A stretch of 64,000 nt of DNA from Euryarchaeota archaeon UBA256. GTDB lineage: Archaea; Thermoplasmatota; Poseidoniia; Poseidoniales; Poseidoniaceae. How positions within the stretch are numbered: the stretch's first letter is position 1; each line of letters opens with the position of its first letter. Where the stretch lies: assembly GCA_002494645.1 (NCBI GenBank), contig DACE01000033.1, positions 14,538 through 78,537 on the forward strand, written 5' to 3'. A program made the translations under genes and the position numbers. This document shows positions 28,085-36,277 of this stretch, piece by piece. Below the pieces are notes generated by a model. The model saw nothing but the letters and a program-made list of their open reading frames with translations. It ran no database searches and was not told the DNA's origin.

Positions 28085-28807
28085 ATGCAACCAAGCGGAA
28101 GAGGATACGACCACGGAATTACAACTTTTAGCCCAGACGGACGATTATTTCAGGTGGAATATGCCCGTGAATCCGTTAAGCGTGGTACAACGACGGCTGG
28201 TTTGAAATTCAAGGACGGAGTTGTTCTCGTTTGCGATAAGCGGATTATCAGTCGCCTGATTATTCCCGAGTCCATTGAAAAGATGTTCAAGATTGACGGC
28301 CATGTTGGTATTGCAACCTCCGGTCTTGTCGCTGATGCACGTCAGCTCGTTGCTCGTGCTCGTGTGGAAGCACAGGTCAATCGAATCACCTACGGAGCCA
28401 CGGTCCCCGTGGACGTCTTGGTGAAGAAAATTTGTGATTTCAAGCAGTCTTTCACCCAGTACGGTGGTTCTCGACCCTTTGGAACAGCTTTGCTCATCGG
28501 CGGTGTCGATGACAGCGGCATCCACCTCTACGAAACAGATCCGTCAGGCGCTTACCAATCCTACCATGCTGGTGCAATCGGAAGTGGCCGCAATACTGTT
28601 ATCGAATTCTTCGAGGATAACTGGAAGGAAAACATGACGCTTAATGCTGCCATGAAACTTGGTCTTGAAGCCCTTCGTTCGGCGAATGACGCGGAGTTGA
28701 ACCGAGATGCTGTTGAAGTCACCGTCGTTGACTCAAACGGATACCGGGTTCTGGACCGTGGTGAAGTCAACAAGCAAATTGACCGCCTCAAGCCCCTAGA
28801 AGATTGA
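28085..28807 (+). CDS. psmA: Proteasome alpha subunit
   Basis: 240 aa. The N-terminus has the alpha-subunit signature YDHGITTFSPDGRLFQVEYA, whose N-terminal helix closes the 20S gate; no propeptide or catalytic Thr is present. KRGTTTAGLKFKDGVVLVCDKR and the RPFGTALLIGG region follow. It forms the outer rings of the 20S core. GAGG lies just upstream of ATG 28085. It is the first gene of the exosome superoperon, an arrangement common in euryarchaea. The beta subunit is not in the window. Confidence 0.96.
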   Translation: MQPSGRGYDHGITTFSPDGRLFQVEYARESVKRGTTTAGLKFKDGVVLVCDKRIISRLIIPESIEKMFKIDGHVGIATSGLVADARQLVARARVEAQVNRITYGATVPVDVLVKKICDFKQSFTQYGGSRPFGTALLIGGVDDSGIHLYETDPSGAYQSYHAGAIGSGRNTVIEFFEDNWKENMTLNAAMKLGLEALRSANDAELNRDAVEVTVVDSNGYRVLDRGEVNKQIDRLKPLED

Positions 28808-28833
28808 GGGTTAGGTTCATACACGCTACCCTC
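28806..28833. repeat. Inverted repeat after psmA
   Basis: GAGGGT (28806-28811, overlapping the psmA stop) and ACCCTC (28828-28833) are perfectly complementary with a 16-base spacer. This could be an attenuating or processing hairpin between psmA and the SBDS gene. The function is inferred. Confidence 0.25.
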
Positions 28834-28855
28834 CATGTCAAGTTGAGGGCTTCTT

Positions 28856-29548
28856 ATGGTCAGTTTGGATGATTCTGTTCTTGCACGACTTGAAAAAGGC
28901 GGGAAACGCTACGAAGTTCTTGTTGACCCTGCTTTGGTTGAAACCTTCAAAGAAGATTCAACGTCGGTTGAAATTGATGATTTTCTCGCCATCGACGAGG
29001 TTTTTCATGATGCTCGCGATGGTGAACGTCCAACAGAAGAAGCGATTGAGCGAGTCTTTGGTACACAGGACATTACGGTTATCACACAAATGATTCTTGA
29101 GAAGGGCTCCATCCAACTTACAACCGCTCAGCGCAAGCATATGGTTGAGCAAATGAGGCAGAAGATCATCCACCACATCCATACTCAGGCCGTCGACCCG
29201 AAGACCAAATCACCTCATCCAAAGACGCGTCTCGAATTAGCATTAGATGAATCACGCTATTCCGTTGACCCTTTCAAGCGGCTTGAAGAACAGGTCAAGG
29301 ATGCGATTGCAAAATTGAAACCCTTGATTCCTCTGTCCTTTGAAACCGTTCGTCTGGCCTTCAAAATCCCAGGTTCTGCCTACGGAAGCGTTCACCGAGA
29401 CCTTCGGTCCTATCAGCAAAAAGAAGGGTGGCTTGAAGACGGTTCTTGGGCTTGTGTCATTGAATGTCCAGCAGGAATGAAGGCTGATTTGATCGGCCAA
29501 GTCATGCGCCGTAGTTCGGATGCAGAAGTCAAGGAACTGAACAGTTGA
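28856..29548 (+). CDS. SBDS/SDO1 ribosome maturation protein
   Basis: 230 aa, complete three-domain SBDS length. The N-terminal FYSH domain contains VLARLEKGGKRYEVLVDP and the RVFGTQDITVITQMILEKG segment. The central helical part has QRKHMVEQMRQKIIHHIHTQAVDP. The C-terminal ferredoxin-like domain ends near GSWACVIECPAGM. In eukaryotes SBDS releases the anti-association factor eIF6 from the 60S subunit; archaeal orthologues keep the gene next to the exosome, as here. ATG 28856 is used. Confidence 0.94.
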   Translation: MVSLDDSVLARLEKGGKRYEVLVDPALVETFKEDSTSVEIDDFLAIDEVFHDARDGERPTEEAIERVFGTQDITVITQMILEKGSIQLTTAQRKHMVEQMRQKIIHHIHTQAVDPKTKSPHPKTRLELALDESRYSVDPFKRLEEQVKDAIAKLKPLIPLSFETVRLAFKIPGSAYGSVHRDLRSYQQKEGWLEDGSWACVIECPAGMKADLIGQVMRRSSDAEVKELNS

Positions 29549-29612
29549 ACCTGTGGCCCTTAGGGTGGCCTTTATCATGGGATGGCGGCTCGGCGGGTTT
29601 GGAGAGAAAAGA

Positions 29613-30302
29613 ATGTCCCAAGGTCAGACCGGCGCCGAGCAGCGCCTCGTGACCCCGGGTATGGTCATCGGACCATCCGCCGGGAAGCGTGCAGGAAGCG
29701 GTATTGTAACCGCTGAAGAATCAATGATTGCAACACAACTGGGTTGGTTGCGAGAACAAAACAATACCGTATCAATCGACCCGATCAATGCTGCGTACAT
29801 GCCACGGTCTGGGGACCTCGTCGTCGCCACCGTTGCCGAAGTGCGTAACAACCTCTGGTTCATGAACATCAACGGTGCCTTCCAAGGTCTTCTACCGATG
29901 TCGCTTGCTCCTTGGAAAGTAGAATTTGGAGCTGCACGTCAACACATGGATGTTGGCAACGTTGTTTTGGCGCGTGTCCAAGAAGTGGATGAATGCCACA
30001 ACGTCGTCTTGACGATGAAAGGTGTTGGTCTACGACGCTTGAACCAAGGAACGGTCGAAAGTATTCCTGTACAACATATAGATCGTGTACGGGGAGATAA
30101 CAACTCACTCTTACAACGCATGCGTGAAGCATGCGACTGCCGAATTATGGTCGGAGAAAACGGCCGTGTTTGGATTGACGGCGATGCTGACGGTATCGCC
30201 TGGGCCCGAATGGCCCTGCAGATGGTCGCTCAAGACGGCCACAGCAAAGCATTCGAAACAATTCTTTCAGAAATGGAACAGACAACAAAAGGTGATGCTT
30301 GA
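29613..30302 (+). CDS. rrp4: Exosome RNA-binding cap subunit Rrp4
   Basis: About 229 aa: an N-terminal beta domain (LVTPGMVIG), an S1 domain (SGDLVVATVAEVRNNLWFMNING) and a KH domain ending in MVGENGRVWIDG. It sits on top of the Rrp41-Rrp42 ring and feeds RNA into it. I chose ATG 29613, preceded by GGAGAG, over an in-frame 29553 start that would add a non-conserved leader. Its stop overlaps the rrp41 start (TGATG at 30300). Confidence 0.94.
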   Translation: MSQGQTGAEQRLVTPGMVIGPSAGKRAGSGIVTAEESMIATQLGWLREQNNTVSIDPINAAYMPRSGDLVVATVAEVRNNLWFMNINGAFQGLLPMSLAPWKVEFGAARQHMDVGNVVLARVQEVDECHNVVLTMKGVGLRRLNQGTVESIPVQHIDRVRGDNNSLLQRMREACDCRIMVGENGRVWIDGDADGIAWARMALQMVAQDGHSKAFETILSEMEQTTKGDA

Positions 30303-31030
30303 TGGGTGGATATGGAGATGTACAATTACTAAACGACGATGGAAGTCGACTTGACGGTCGTAAATTGGATGAAATGCGTCCAGTGACGATTGAAGCAGGC
30401 ATTTTGCCTGCTGCGGAAGGTTCAGCCATGGTAACTCATGGTCTGAACGTTGCTGTTGCTGCGGTATATGGTCCGATGGAAGCACACCCTCGCAAGATTC
30501 AACGCCAAGACCGAGCAGTTATCGATGTTCGCTACAACATGGCACCGTTTTCAACCTCCGACAGAATCCGTCCTGGCTTCAACCGCCGCTCTCGTGAAAT
30601 TTCAAAGGTGACTGCAGAGGCATTGGAATCAGTTGTTCTCGTAGAACGCTATCCTCGCTCCAAGATTCGTGTGGAAATTGAAATTCTTGCTGCCGAAGCC
30701 GGTACTCGTTGTGTCGGTATCACAGCTGCATCGGTTGCTCTTGCGGATGCAGGTATTCCAATGCGTGACATGATCGTTGGTGTAGCCTCAGGAAAAATCG
30801 AGGACACCGTCGTTCTCGACCTCGACAAGGCTGAAGACAACTATGGGCAGGCTGACCTACCCGTCGGTATTCTGCCCAACACTGGTGAAATCGCCTTCCT
30901 GCAGATGGATGGCGACCTTTCTCTTGAGGAATACAACCTCGCAATGGAATACAATTTCAAAGCGGCAAAGGAAATCCATGAAATCATGGTCGATGCTCTT
31001 CGCCGACGCTACGATGGAGGTGAGGCTTGA
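30302..31030 (+). CDS. rrp41: Exosome catalytic subunit Rrp41
   Basis: 242 aa RNase PH-fold phosphorolytic 3'-5' exoribonuclease. Motifs: GSRLDGRKLDEMRPV at the N-terminus, the RNA-binding Arg-rich stretch FNRRSREISK, GTRCVGITAASVALADAGIP, and the catalytic acidic segment LDKAEDNYGQADLPV. It forms the active site within the hexameric ring with Rrp42. ATG 30302 overlaps the rrp4 stop, and the gene's own stop overlaps the rrp42 start in the same TGATG way, indicating translational coupling. Confidence 0.96.
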   Translation: MGGYGDVQLLNDDGSRLDGRKLDEMRPVTIEAGILPAAEGSAMVTHGLNVAVAAVYGPMEAHPRKIQRQDRAVIDVRYNMAPFSTSDRIRPGFNRRSREISKVTAEALESVVLVERYPRSKIRVEIEILAAEAGTRCVGITAASVALADAGIPMRDMIVGVASGKIEDTVVLDLDKAEDNYGQADLPVGILPNTGEIAFLQMDGDLSLEEYNLAMEYNFKAAKEIHEIMVDALRRRYDGGEA

Positions 31031-31815
31031 TGGTCGAACTTGTGCCTACTCTTTTGCGCCAAGAACTCGCTCGTCTTGCAGAAGACGACTCGCGCCTTGA
31101 TGGACGAGGTCGCTGGGAAGGTCGTGAATTCACACTTGAAACGAACTGCCTCTACAACGCCGAAGGATCTGCAAAGGTCGTCATGGGCGGAACAGTTGTC
31201 TATGCAGGTGTCAAATTTGAATTGCGTACACCATGGCCAGACCGACCTACTCAAGGGTCCCTCATGTGTGGGGCCGAACTTCGTCCTGTTGCAGGTCGTA
31301 AGTATGAACCAGGTCCTCCTTCTCCTCAATCCATTGAATTGGGTCGTGTTGTTGACCGAGGAATCCGTGAATCAGGTTGCATTGACATGGAAAGCCTGTG
31401 CATTGTTCCCGGCGAGAAAGTTTGGGGTGTCATGATCGACATTCATGTTCTGTCAGACCGCGGCAACATTTTCGACGCATGTGGGCTTGCTGCAATCGCT
31501 GCCTTGCGTACTGCAATCGTGCCCGCTGAGCGTTTTGATGTCGGTGATGACCACAAACTCCAGATTAACGGGACGCCCATCATGGCATCCTTTACTCGTG
31601 TTGGAGGCCGCTTTGTTCTTGACGCTTCAGAGGAAGAAGAACTCGGTGGCGACGAGCGAATTCACATTACGCTTGGTGATGAAGGACATCTCCATTCCTT
31701 ACAGAAGGGACTAAGAGGAGTGTTCACCCCCGCCGAGTTTGCCGAGATATTCGAAGTGGCACAAACGCGTTGTGTTGAACTACGAAAGATCGTTGCAAAA
31801 GAGGAGGAGAACTGA
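31030..31815 (+). CDS. rrp42: Exosome non-catalytic ring subunit Rrp42
   Basis: 261 aa RNase PH-fold protein. DSRLDGRGRWEGREFTLE, GGTVVYAGVKFELRTPWPDRP and the DIHVLSDRGNIFDACGLAAI segment are typical of Rrp42. The catalytic acidic motif of Rrp41 is absent, as expected for the structural partner. It is coupled to rrp41 by a TGATG overlap. A GGAGGAGA near its 3' end (31801-31810) is the likely ribosome-binding site for the following ribosomal protein gene. Confidence 0.95.
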   Translation: MVELVPTLLRQELARLAEDDSRLDGRGRWEGREFTLETNCLYNAEGSAKVVMGGTVVYAGVKFELRTPWPDRPTQGSLMCGAELRPVAGRKYEPGPPSPQSIELGRVVDRGIRESGCIDMESLCIVPGEKVWGVMIDIHVLSDRGNIFDACGLAAIAALRTAIVPAERFDVGDDHKLQINGTPIMASFTRVGGRFVLDASEEEELGGDERIHITLGDEGHLHSLQKGLRGVFTPAEFAEIFEVAQTRCVELRKIVAKEEEN

Positions 31816-32181
31816 TTGGCAAAGCGAACCCAGAAAGCAGGTGCTACAGCACGATTTGGTGCACGTTACGGTGTATCAGTACGACGCAATGCAGGCTCGG
31901 CTATGGCCAAGCGCTCTCGTAAATACACGTGCCCCGTGTGTCAATATCAGAAGGTCGAACGCCAATCCGTTGGTATCTGGTCGTGTAAGAAATGCGATCA
32001 CACCTTCGCTGGTGGCGCTTGGGAACCGTTCACTCGTGCATCAGACGCTAACAACCGTATTCTACGACGCTCTGTCGATGGTGCAACCACCGCTGACATG
32101 GCATTCATTGCGCAAGAAGCGGCTATGAATTACGAACGCGAGTTGGCAGATGCTCGAACTTCTAGCGAAGAAGAAGAGTGA
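31816..32181 (+). CDS. rpl37ae: Ribosomal protein L37Ae (eL43)
   Basis: 121 aa. Begins MAKRTQKAGATARFGARYG, the expected L37Ae N-terminus. It is encoded with a TTG start at 31816, immediately after the rrp42 stop and 5-6 bases behind a strong GGAGGAGA site. The first ATG would remove the conserved N-terminus, so TTG is the true start. The four-Cys zinc ribbon CPVC-x15-CKKC is present. The C-terminal acidic tail (SSEEEE) is longer than in typical archaeal L37Ae, which is about 85-90 aa. Confidence 0.94.
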   Translation: MAKRTQKAGATARFGARYGVSVRRNAGSAMAKRSRKYTCPVCQYQKVERQSVGIWSCKKCDHTFAGGAWEPFTRASDANNRILRRSVDGATTADMAFIAQEAAMNYERELADARTSSEEEE

Positions 32182-32201
32182 TTTCGACCAGCGTGACGAA
32201 C

Positions 32202-32426
32202 ATGTGGCAGCTTACCTTGGAGATTTCCTCCGAGTCAACAACCGATACCAAAGCCTTGGCTGCATGCTTGGCAACAGACTGTGATGCAAATTGGCTTGGT
32301 GACAACCAGTTTCAAATCAGTCTTACAGAACAAAACGCAAAAGACATGCGGGCTATGTGGAATACGCGTCTACGTGGATTGATCGCCACCGATTCCGTTC
32401 TGAAAGTATTCGGCAAGCATTCTTGA
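32202..32426 (+). CDS. KEOPS complex subunit Pcc1-like
   Basis: About 74 aa from ATG 32202; a GTG at 32178 overlapping the L37Ae stop (GTGA) is an alternative that gives 82 aa. The pattern is a beta strand (WQLTLEISSES), a helix (DTKALAACLATD), two strands and a C-terminal helix ending MRAMWNTRLRGLIATDSVL. This matches the small dimerising Pcc1/CTAG family that supports Kae1 in tRNA t6A synthesis. The call rests partly on position: Pcc1 sits between L37Ae/RpoP and prefoldin beta in many euryarchaea. RpoP, usually next to L37Ae, is absent here. Confidence 0.7.
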   Translation: MWQLTLEISSESTTDTKALAACLATDCDANWLGDNQFQISLTEQNAKDMRAMWNTRLRGLIATDSVLKVFGKHS

Positions 32427-32459
32427 ACCACAACCTCACCGCTTCATTTGGGTGGGTTA

Positions 32460-32777
32460 ATGGAACATCTCGAACAACTCCAAATGGTCGTTGCTGAAGT
32501 GCAGGCTGCACGACAACAGGTGAGCAGTGTCCGTGCTCAAGTTCAAGAACTTGAGGGAACTGTTGAGGCCGTAAAAAATCAACCTGATGAACTCTCTCTT
32601 CACCGTCAACTTGGTGGTGTTTTGATTGAAGTACGAGACCGGGATGCCCTCGTGGATGAATTAAACGAAACGCTCGCCGCATTGCGTGTTCATCTCGAGC
32701 GTTTTGCAGAACGAGAAAAGCAATTGGTTCAAACCTATGACGAACTCAAAAAATCACTGCAAGGTGCACAGGAATGA
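32460..32777 (+). CDS. pfdB: Prefoldin beta subunit
   Basis: About 105 aa: two long coiled coils (LEQLQMVVAEVQAARQQ and LNETLAALRVHLERFAER) joined by a short beta hairpin region (HRQLGGVLIEVRDRDAL), the jellyfish-tentacle layout of prefoldin beta. Prefoldin hands unfolded proteins to the thermosome. ATG 32460 is preceded by GGTGGG at good spacing; a TTG at 32448 is less likely. The stop overlaps the DHH gene start (ATGA). Confidence 0.9.
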   Translation: MEHLEQLQMVVAEVQAARQQVSSVRAQVQELEGTVEAVKNQPDELSLHRQLGGVLIEVRDRDALVDELNETLAALRVHLERFAEREKQLVQTYDELKKSLQGAQE

Positions 32778-33766
32778 GTCAACTCCATGACAACGATTTG
32801 TCATCGTTGCACCAATGGCTCCGTGATGCTACAGCGCGAGGTCCCGTAGCAGTTGTCACTGGGAAAAATGGCGATATGGATACAGTCGGTTCGGCAATTG
32901 CCCTCTCGTCAACGCATCCAAATTTCATGGCATGTGGCATTCACCTCGGCCGTGTAGCACGTCGCCTTGTTGAGGCTCATCACGCACCTTTTCGTCAAAT
33001 CAAGTCAGGTCATGAGCAATGGCCCTCCAGTATCAGTGCAGTCGTCGTTGTTGATGCCGCTGCAGCCGACCAAACAGGTCTTGAATTACCAGATGTGCCA
33101 AAATGCATACTTGACCATCATGCAACAGATGACTGGCAACTATCAGATGGCGATTTCTCAATGAAATGGGATGTCCGTTCGACCACAGAAATGGTTGCAA
33201 GATACATGTTAGGGTATGCGAAGGAGCAAATGACGGGCCCTGTATGTGAATTTCTTCTCGCAGGATTGGTGACGGATACTGGACGCTTCCGACATGCCAA
33301 CGCAGGCTCCTTTGAAATTGCCTCCTCCCTGCTCATACAAGGTCATATTGACTACCAATCGTTCATTGAATCTATGGAAGACGAACGCCCTTCTCCCAGC
33401 GAACAAGGTGCGATGTTAAGGGGCTTGCAACGTACAGAATTGACCGAGGCCGGACCTTGGCGGGTGTTGCGTTCTACTGCTGGAACCCTTGAGGGCAGGG
33501 TTGCATCATTGTTGTCTGGGATTGGTGCTGATGCCGTTGTAGTAACTCGTCATCGTCATGGCGAAACTCGCCTCACCGTACGGGCATCACGGTCAAGTGT
33601 GCTCAATGGATTACACCTCGGAACCATCATGGAAGGATTATCCGAATCACTCGGGGGCGAAGGTGGCGGACATGACGGTGCAGCTGGATGGTCGGGACAA
33701 GCAGACCCCATTGCAGCTGAATCTGCCTTCATTGATGCGGTGGCTCGAACCAAACGTGGGAAGTGA
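32774..33766 (+). CDS. DHH/DHHA1-family phosphoesterase
   Basis: 330 aa. The DHH motifs are visible: GKNGDMDTVGSA (the first metal motif, with His/Asn-Pro-Asp replaced by Lys-Asn-Gly-Asp), VVVVDAAAAD, CILDHHATDD and LLAGLVTDTGRFRHAN. The DHHA1 domain ends with SLGGEGGGHDGAAG. Related archaeal proteins are RecJ-like or nano-RNases acting on short nucleic acids or cyclic dinucleotides; the substrate cannot be deduced. It is part of the prefoldin/exosome operon, starting in an ATGA overlap. Confidence 0.87.
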   Translation: MSQLHDNDLSSLHQWLRDATARGPVAVVTGKNGDMDTVGSAIALSSTHPNFMACGIHLGRVARRLVEAHHAPFRQIKSGHEQWPSSISAVVVVDAAAADQTGLELPDVPKCILDHHATDDWQLSDGDFSMKWDVRSTTEMVARYMLGYAKEQMTGPVCEFLLAGLVTDTGRFRHANAGSFEIASSLLIQGHIDYQSFIESMEDERPSPSEQGAMLRGLQRTELTEAGPWRVLRSTAGTLEGRVASLLSGIGADAVVVTRHRHGETRLTVRASRSSVLNGLHLGTIMEGLSESLGGEGGGHDGAAGWSGQADPIAAESAFIDAVARTKRGK

Positions 33767-33770
33767 AATC

Positions 33771-34850
33771 ATGACTGTTATCGAAACCCCAGAAGGGCCT
33801 GGTCGGCTCATTTCAAAATGGCGAGAAGAAGGCCCTGTGTCTGCAGATGTCCTCAAGGAATGGAAAGAGGAATCAGGGTGGCCCTCCTGGCTGACCCTTG
33901 CAGAAGCTGCTCTCTTCCTTGATGCTCCCGAATTGCTGCAAGTCATTGATGAATTTCTATCGCCAGGCGAGCATGCAGTCATGTCACTGGTTCGTCGTCG
34001 ATGGTTGGGTGATACCCACCTCAATGAAGCCATTGAATCCGCCCTCAATGTCGTCACCCATCCTGATACACGTGATTTAGCGCTCGAGGGACGCCTTCGC
34101 ATGGAACGAGGGTTAGTACGCTTTGAATCAGGCGACATTGAAGGCGCAGAACAAGATTTGACATGGGCTGAAACCAGATTGAAATCGGTAGCAAAAGCAA
34201 GCCGCGACCACGACCTTTCTCTTCTGAACAAGGCTGCTTACCACCTTGCGCAAGGTGAGGCATTGATGGCCTTACAGGTCTATGGTGATATCTCAAGGAA
34301 GGCAGGACATGCCCATGAAACGGTTGCAATTTCGCGATTAGGGGCAAGTCGGATTCGACACGCGATTGGTCATGATTTTGATGCAGGACGTCATGCATGG
34401 AACGCACACAAGCACGCCATTATGGCTGGGCAGTCTCAAATGGCCATAGAGGCAGGTTCTCTTTTCTTAGACTTGAGCTATGAACACCAAGATGAAAACG
34501 CCAAGTTGATGCATGTTCAAGTCGAAGAAGCACAACCTGTGGGCGTCAATGAAGAGCGCCCTTCACTTTCGGTCCATCCCGATGATATTGCAGGTGTATT
34601 TGCTTGGTGTGTTGAGAAGTTGGAGCCCGGTTATTCTGGACCCGACCGCCCTGCTGTTCGTGCCATGCTAACCCTTGCTCACCGAATGAACCGAATGGAA
34701 GTCTTTGCTGATCTTATGTCTTCACCAGATTTGGTCGATGACCCAATGCTGGCGGCTGTTGCTCAAGCATGTGCTCCAGATGATACTACCACGGCTATGT
34801 GGGGCAAGCGCCTGGCCACGTTGACGGTGCTTGATTCAAACAGACTCTGA
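33771..34850 (+). CDS. Helical-repeat (TPR-like) protein, unknown function
   Basis: About 359 aa from ATG 33771, directly after the DHH gene. The reading frame runs back into that gene, but the TGA-spacer-ATG arrangement marks 33771 as the start. It is almost entirely alpha-helical with Ala/Leu-rich paired helices, such as LALEGRLRMERGLVRFESGDIEGAEQDLTWAE shared between two helices, and LNKAAYHLAQGEALMALQVYGDISRKAG. This is consistent with TPR-like repeats and a scaffold role. The last 15 bases overlap the convergent Nudix gene. It is the final gene of the exosome superoperon. Confidence 0.65.
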   Translation: MTVIETPEGPGRLISKWREEGPVSADVLKEWKEESGWPSWLTLAEAALFLDAPELLQVIDEFLSPGEHAVMSLVRRRWLGDTHLNEAIESALNVVTHPDTRDLALEGRLRMERGLVRFESGDIEGAEQDLTWAETRLKSVAKASRDHDLSLLNKAAYHLAQGEALMALQVYGDISRKAGHAHETVAISRLGASRIRHAIGHDFDAGRHAWNAHKHAIMAGQSQMAIEAGSLFLDLSYEHQDENAKLMHVQVEEAQPVGVNEERPSLSVHPDDIAGVFAWCVEKLEPGYSGPDRPAVRAMLTLAHRMNRMEVFADLMSSPDLVDDPMLAAVAQACAPDDTTTAMWGKRLATLTVLDSNRL

Positions 34851-35240
34851 AAAATAGGTGGCTAAGTCTTCAAATTCCTCATTCGTCCATTGAATCAAAG
34901 GTGGAGTAGTGTTCCACCATCGGACTTCTGTGACCTTTTCATCCTCTCCTTTCCAAAAATCCAATTCAGTCCTCTCAACGACCACATGACCAACCCATCC
35001 ACTTGGATAATAATCGGTGTTCCAGTGTTGCAGGGAACCTTTGAGACCAGTTTCTTCGAATAATTCACGCAAGAGTGCATCTTCTGGCGACTCATCACCT
35101 TCGAGATGGCCTCCCGGAATTTCCCACCCACGCTGCGGATGATGAACAAAAAGGACTCGTCCCCCTTTTCCCATCTGGGTCAAAGGCTCTCCTGCAATCG
35201 TCATCCAGCCCAAAACAAAAACGGGATGATGTTGTGACAA
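34836..35240 (-). CDS. Nudix hydrolase
   Basis: 134 aa with a complete Nudix box beginning GGHLEGDESPEDALL and ending RELFEETGL, flanked by the expected beta strands (VLFVHHPQRGWEIP before, WVGHVVVERTELDFW after). It hydrolyses a nucleoside diphosphate linked to X; the substrate is not predictable from this sequence. The likely start is TTG at 35240, because the first strand (VFVLGWMTIAG) is needed for the fold; the first ATG lies inside it. It lies 4 bases downstream of the next minus-strand gene, so they are probably one operon. Confidence 0.87.
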   Translation of the reverse strand: MSQHHPVFVLGWMTIAGEPLTQMGKGGRVLFVHHPQRGWEIPGGHLEGDESPEDALLRELFEETGLKGSLQHWNTDYYPSGWVGHVVVERTELDFWKGEDEKVTEVRWWNTTPPLIQWTNEEFEDLATYFSESV

Positions 35241-35244
35241 AGAA

Positions 35245-36267
35245 TCAACTCATTTTTTGTTGAATATCTTCCAACCAAGACTTCGCCCAGTCTTCGCCAT
35301 TAGCGAGTAAACGACGAGCAAGGAAGAATGCTTCCTGATAATCATCTTGCTCCATAAGCAATTTGAGACGGAGTTCATCTGGGTGAGCGCTTTCATGTTC
35401 TTGTTGCTCTGGAACGGTCGGGGTTGAAGGGACCTGTCGTGTAGAAATCCGCTCGGTAAGGGATTCCATATTCTTCAAAAACGCATCACGATGTTCGATG
35501 CTTGGACCCGACCATGGAATCTGTTCCTGCCCGTCCATTTCTCGTTTAAGACGATCTAAAAATTGATCTCGAACGGTGAGATGAGGGCGCAGTTGTTGGA
35601 CGTGGTCGTAGCATGACCAGGCATCATCAATCTCCTTGCGTCGTTCGTGAAGCCGCCCCATCTCCATCCATAACTCATGATTCAATGGCCTGTGAGCCAA
35701 CAATTGCCGAGCAAGTTCGATGAAGAGTTCTTCATTGCCAGAAAGGCGGATTCGCTCAATTCGACGACCAAATACAATGTTGGCCCGCTGGTCGGAGAAA
35801 TTGAGACGCCTGCACCGAGATGCAAAAGAAGCGAGTGTAAATTGGTTGTTTGAATCCACATCGCTCTCTGCTGAAACCATTAATGCCCACCAATTGTCAG
35901 GGTCCAAGGGGTCTTTCGCAAATGCAGCCTCGAGAAGTTCTGGGCCGACCGCAAGAAAATCTATCCCGCTCAATTGTTCGAGATGTTCGGGGTCTCTACC
36001 AAGAATCGAAAATACATCTTCAAGGACGGCATGGAGCCCGTCACCATCATGATTCAGTACCTTGAGGTCTGCTAAACATCTCCAGTTACGTTCATCGGTA
36101 AAATCGTGTAATATCGCTTGACGAGCATTTTGCTCCGCCCAAGCAAGGTTTTCAATGGCTCGTTCTGGGTCTTTTTTAGCGAGGTTTGCAAATTTTTGAG
36201 CGGTTGAACGGTAACGGTTTCCTAAATTCCGTCGAGGATGCTGAAGTAGGTCTTGACTCTCGACCAT
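35245..36267 (-). CDS. Helical-repeat protein, unknown function
   Basis: About 340 aa from ATG 36267 (MVESQDLLQHPRR); a longer frame to 36390 would run into the ubiD-like gene. Helical hairpins resembling TPRs are visible, e.g. RAIENLAWAEQNARQAILHD, LLEAAFAKDPLDPDNWWALM and ELWMEMGRLHERRKEIDDAW. A Glu/Pro-rich linker (VPSTPTVPEQQEHES) precedes a last helical pair. No enzyme motif is seen. It sits between UbiD and Nudix genes on one strand. Confidence 0.65.
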   Translation of the reverse strand: MVESQDLLQHPRRNLGNRYRSTAQKFANLAKKDPERAIENLAWAEQNARQAILHDFTDERNWRCLADLKVLNHDGDGLHAVLEDVFSILGRDPEHLEQLSGIDFLAVGPELLEAAFAKDPLDPDNWWALMVSAESDVDSNNQFTLASFASRCRRLNFSDQRANIVFGRRIERIRLSGNEELFIELARQLLAHRPLNHELWMEMGRLHERRKEIDDAWSCYDHVQQLRPHLTVRDQFLDRLKREMDGQEQIPWSGPSIEHRDAFLKNMESLTERISTRQVPSTPTVPEQQEHESAHPDELRLKLLMEQDDYQEAFFLARRLLANGEDWAKSWLEDIQQKMS

Positions 36268-36277
36268 TACTGCACCC

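Noticed and set aside
33647..34231. Minus-strand open frame of 194 codons
   Set aside because: It lies opposite the DHH and helical-repeat genes, which have coupled starts and protein-like composition.
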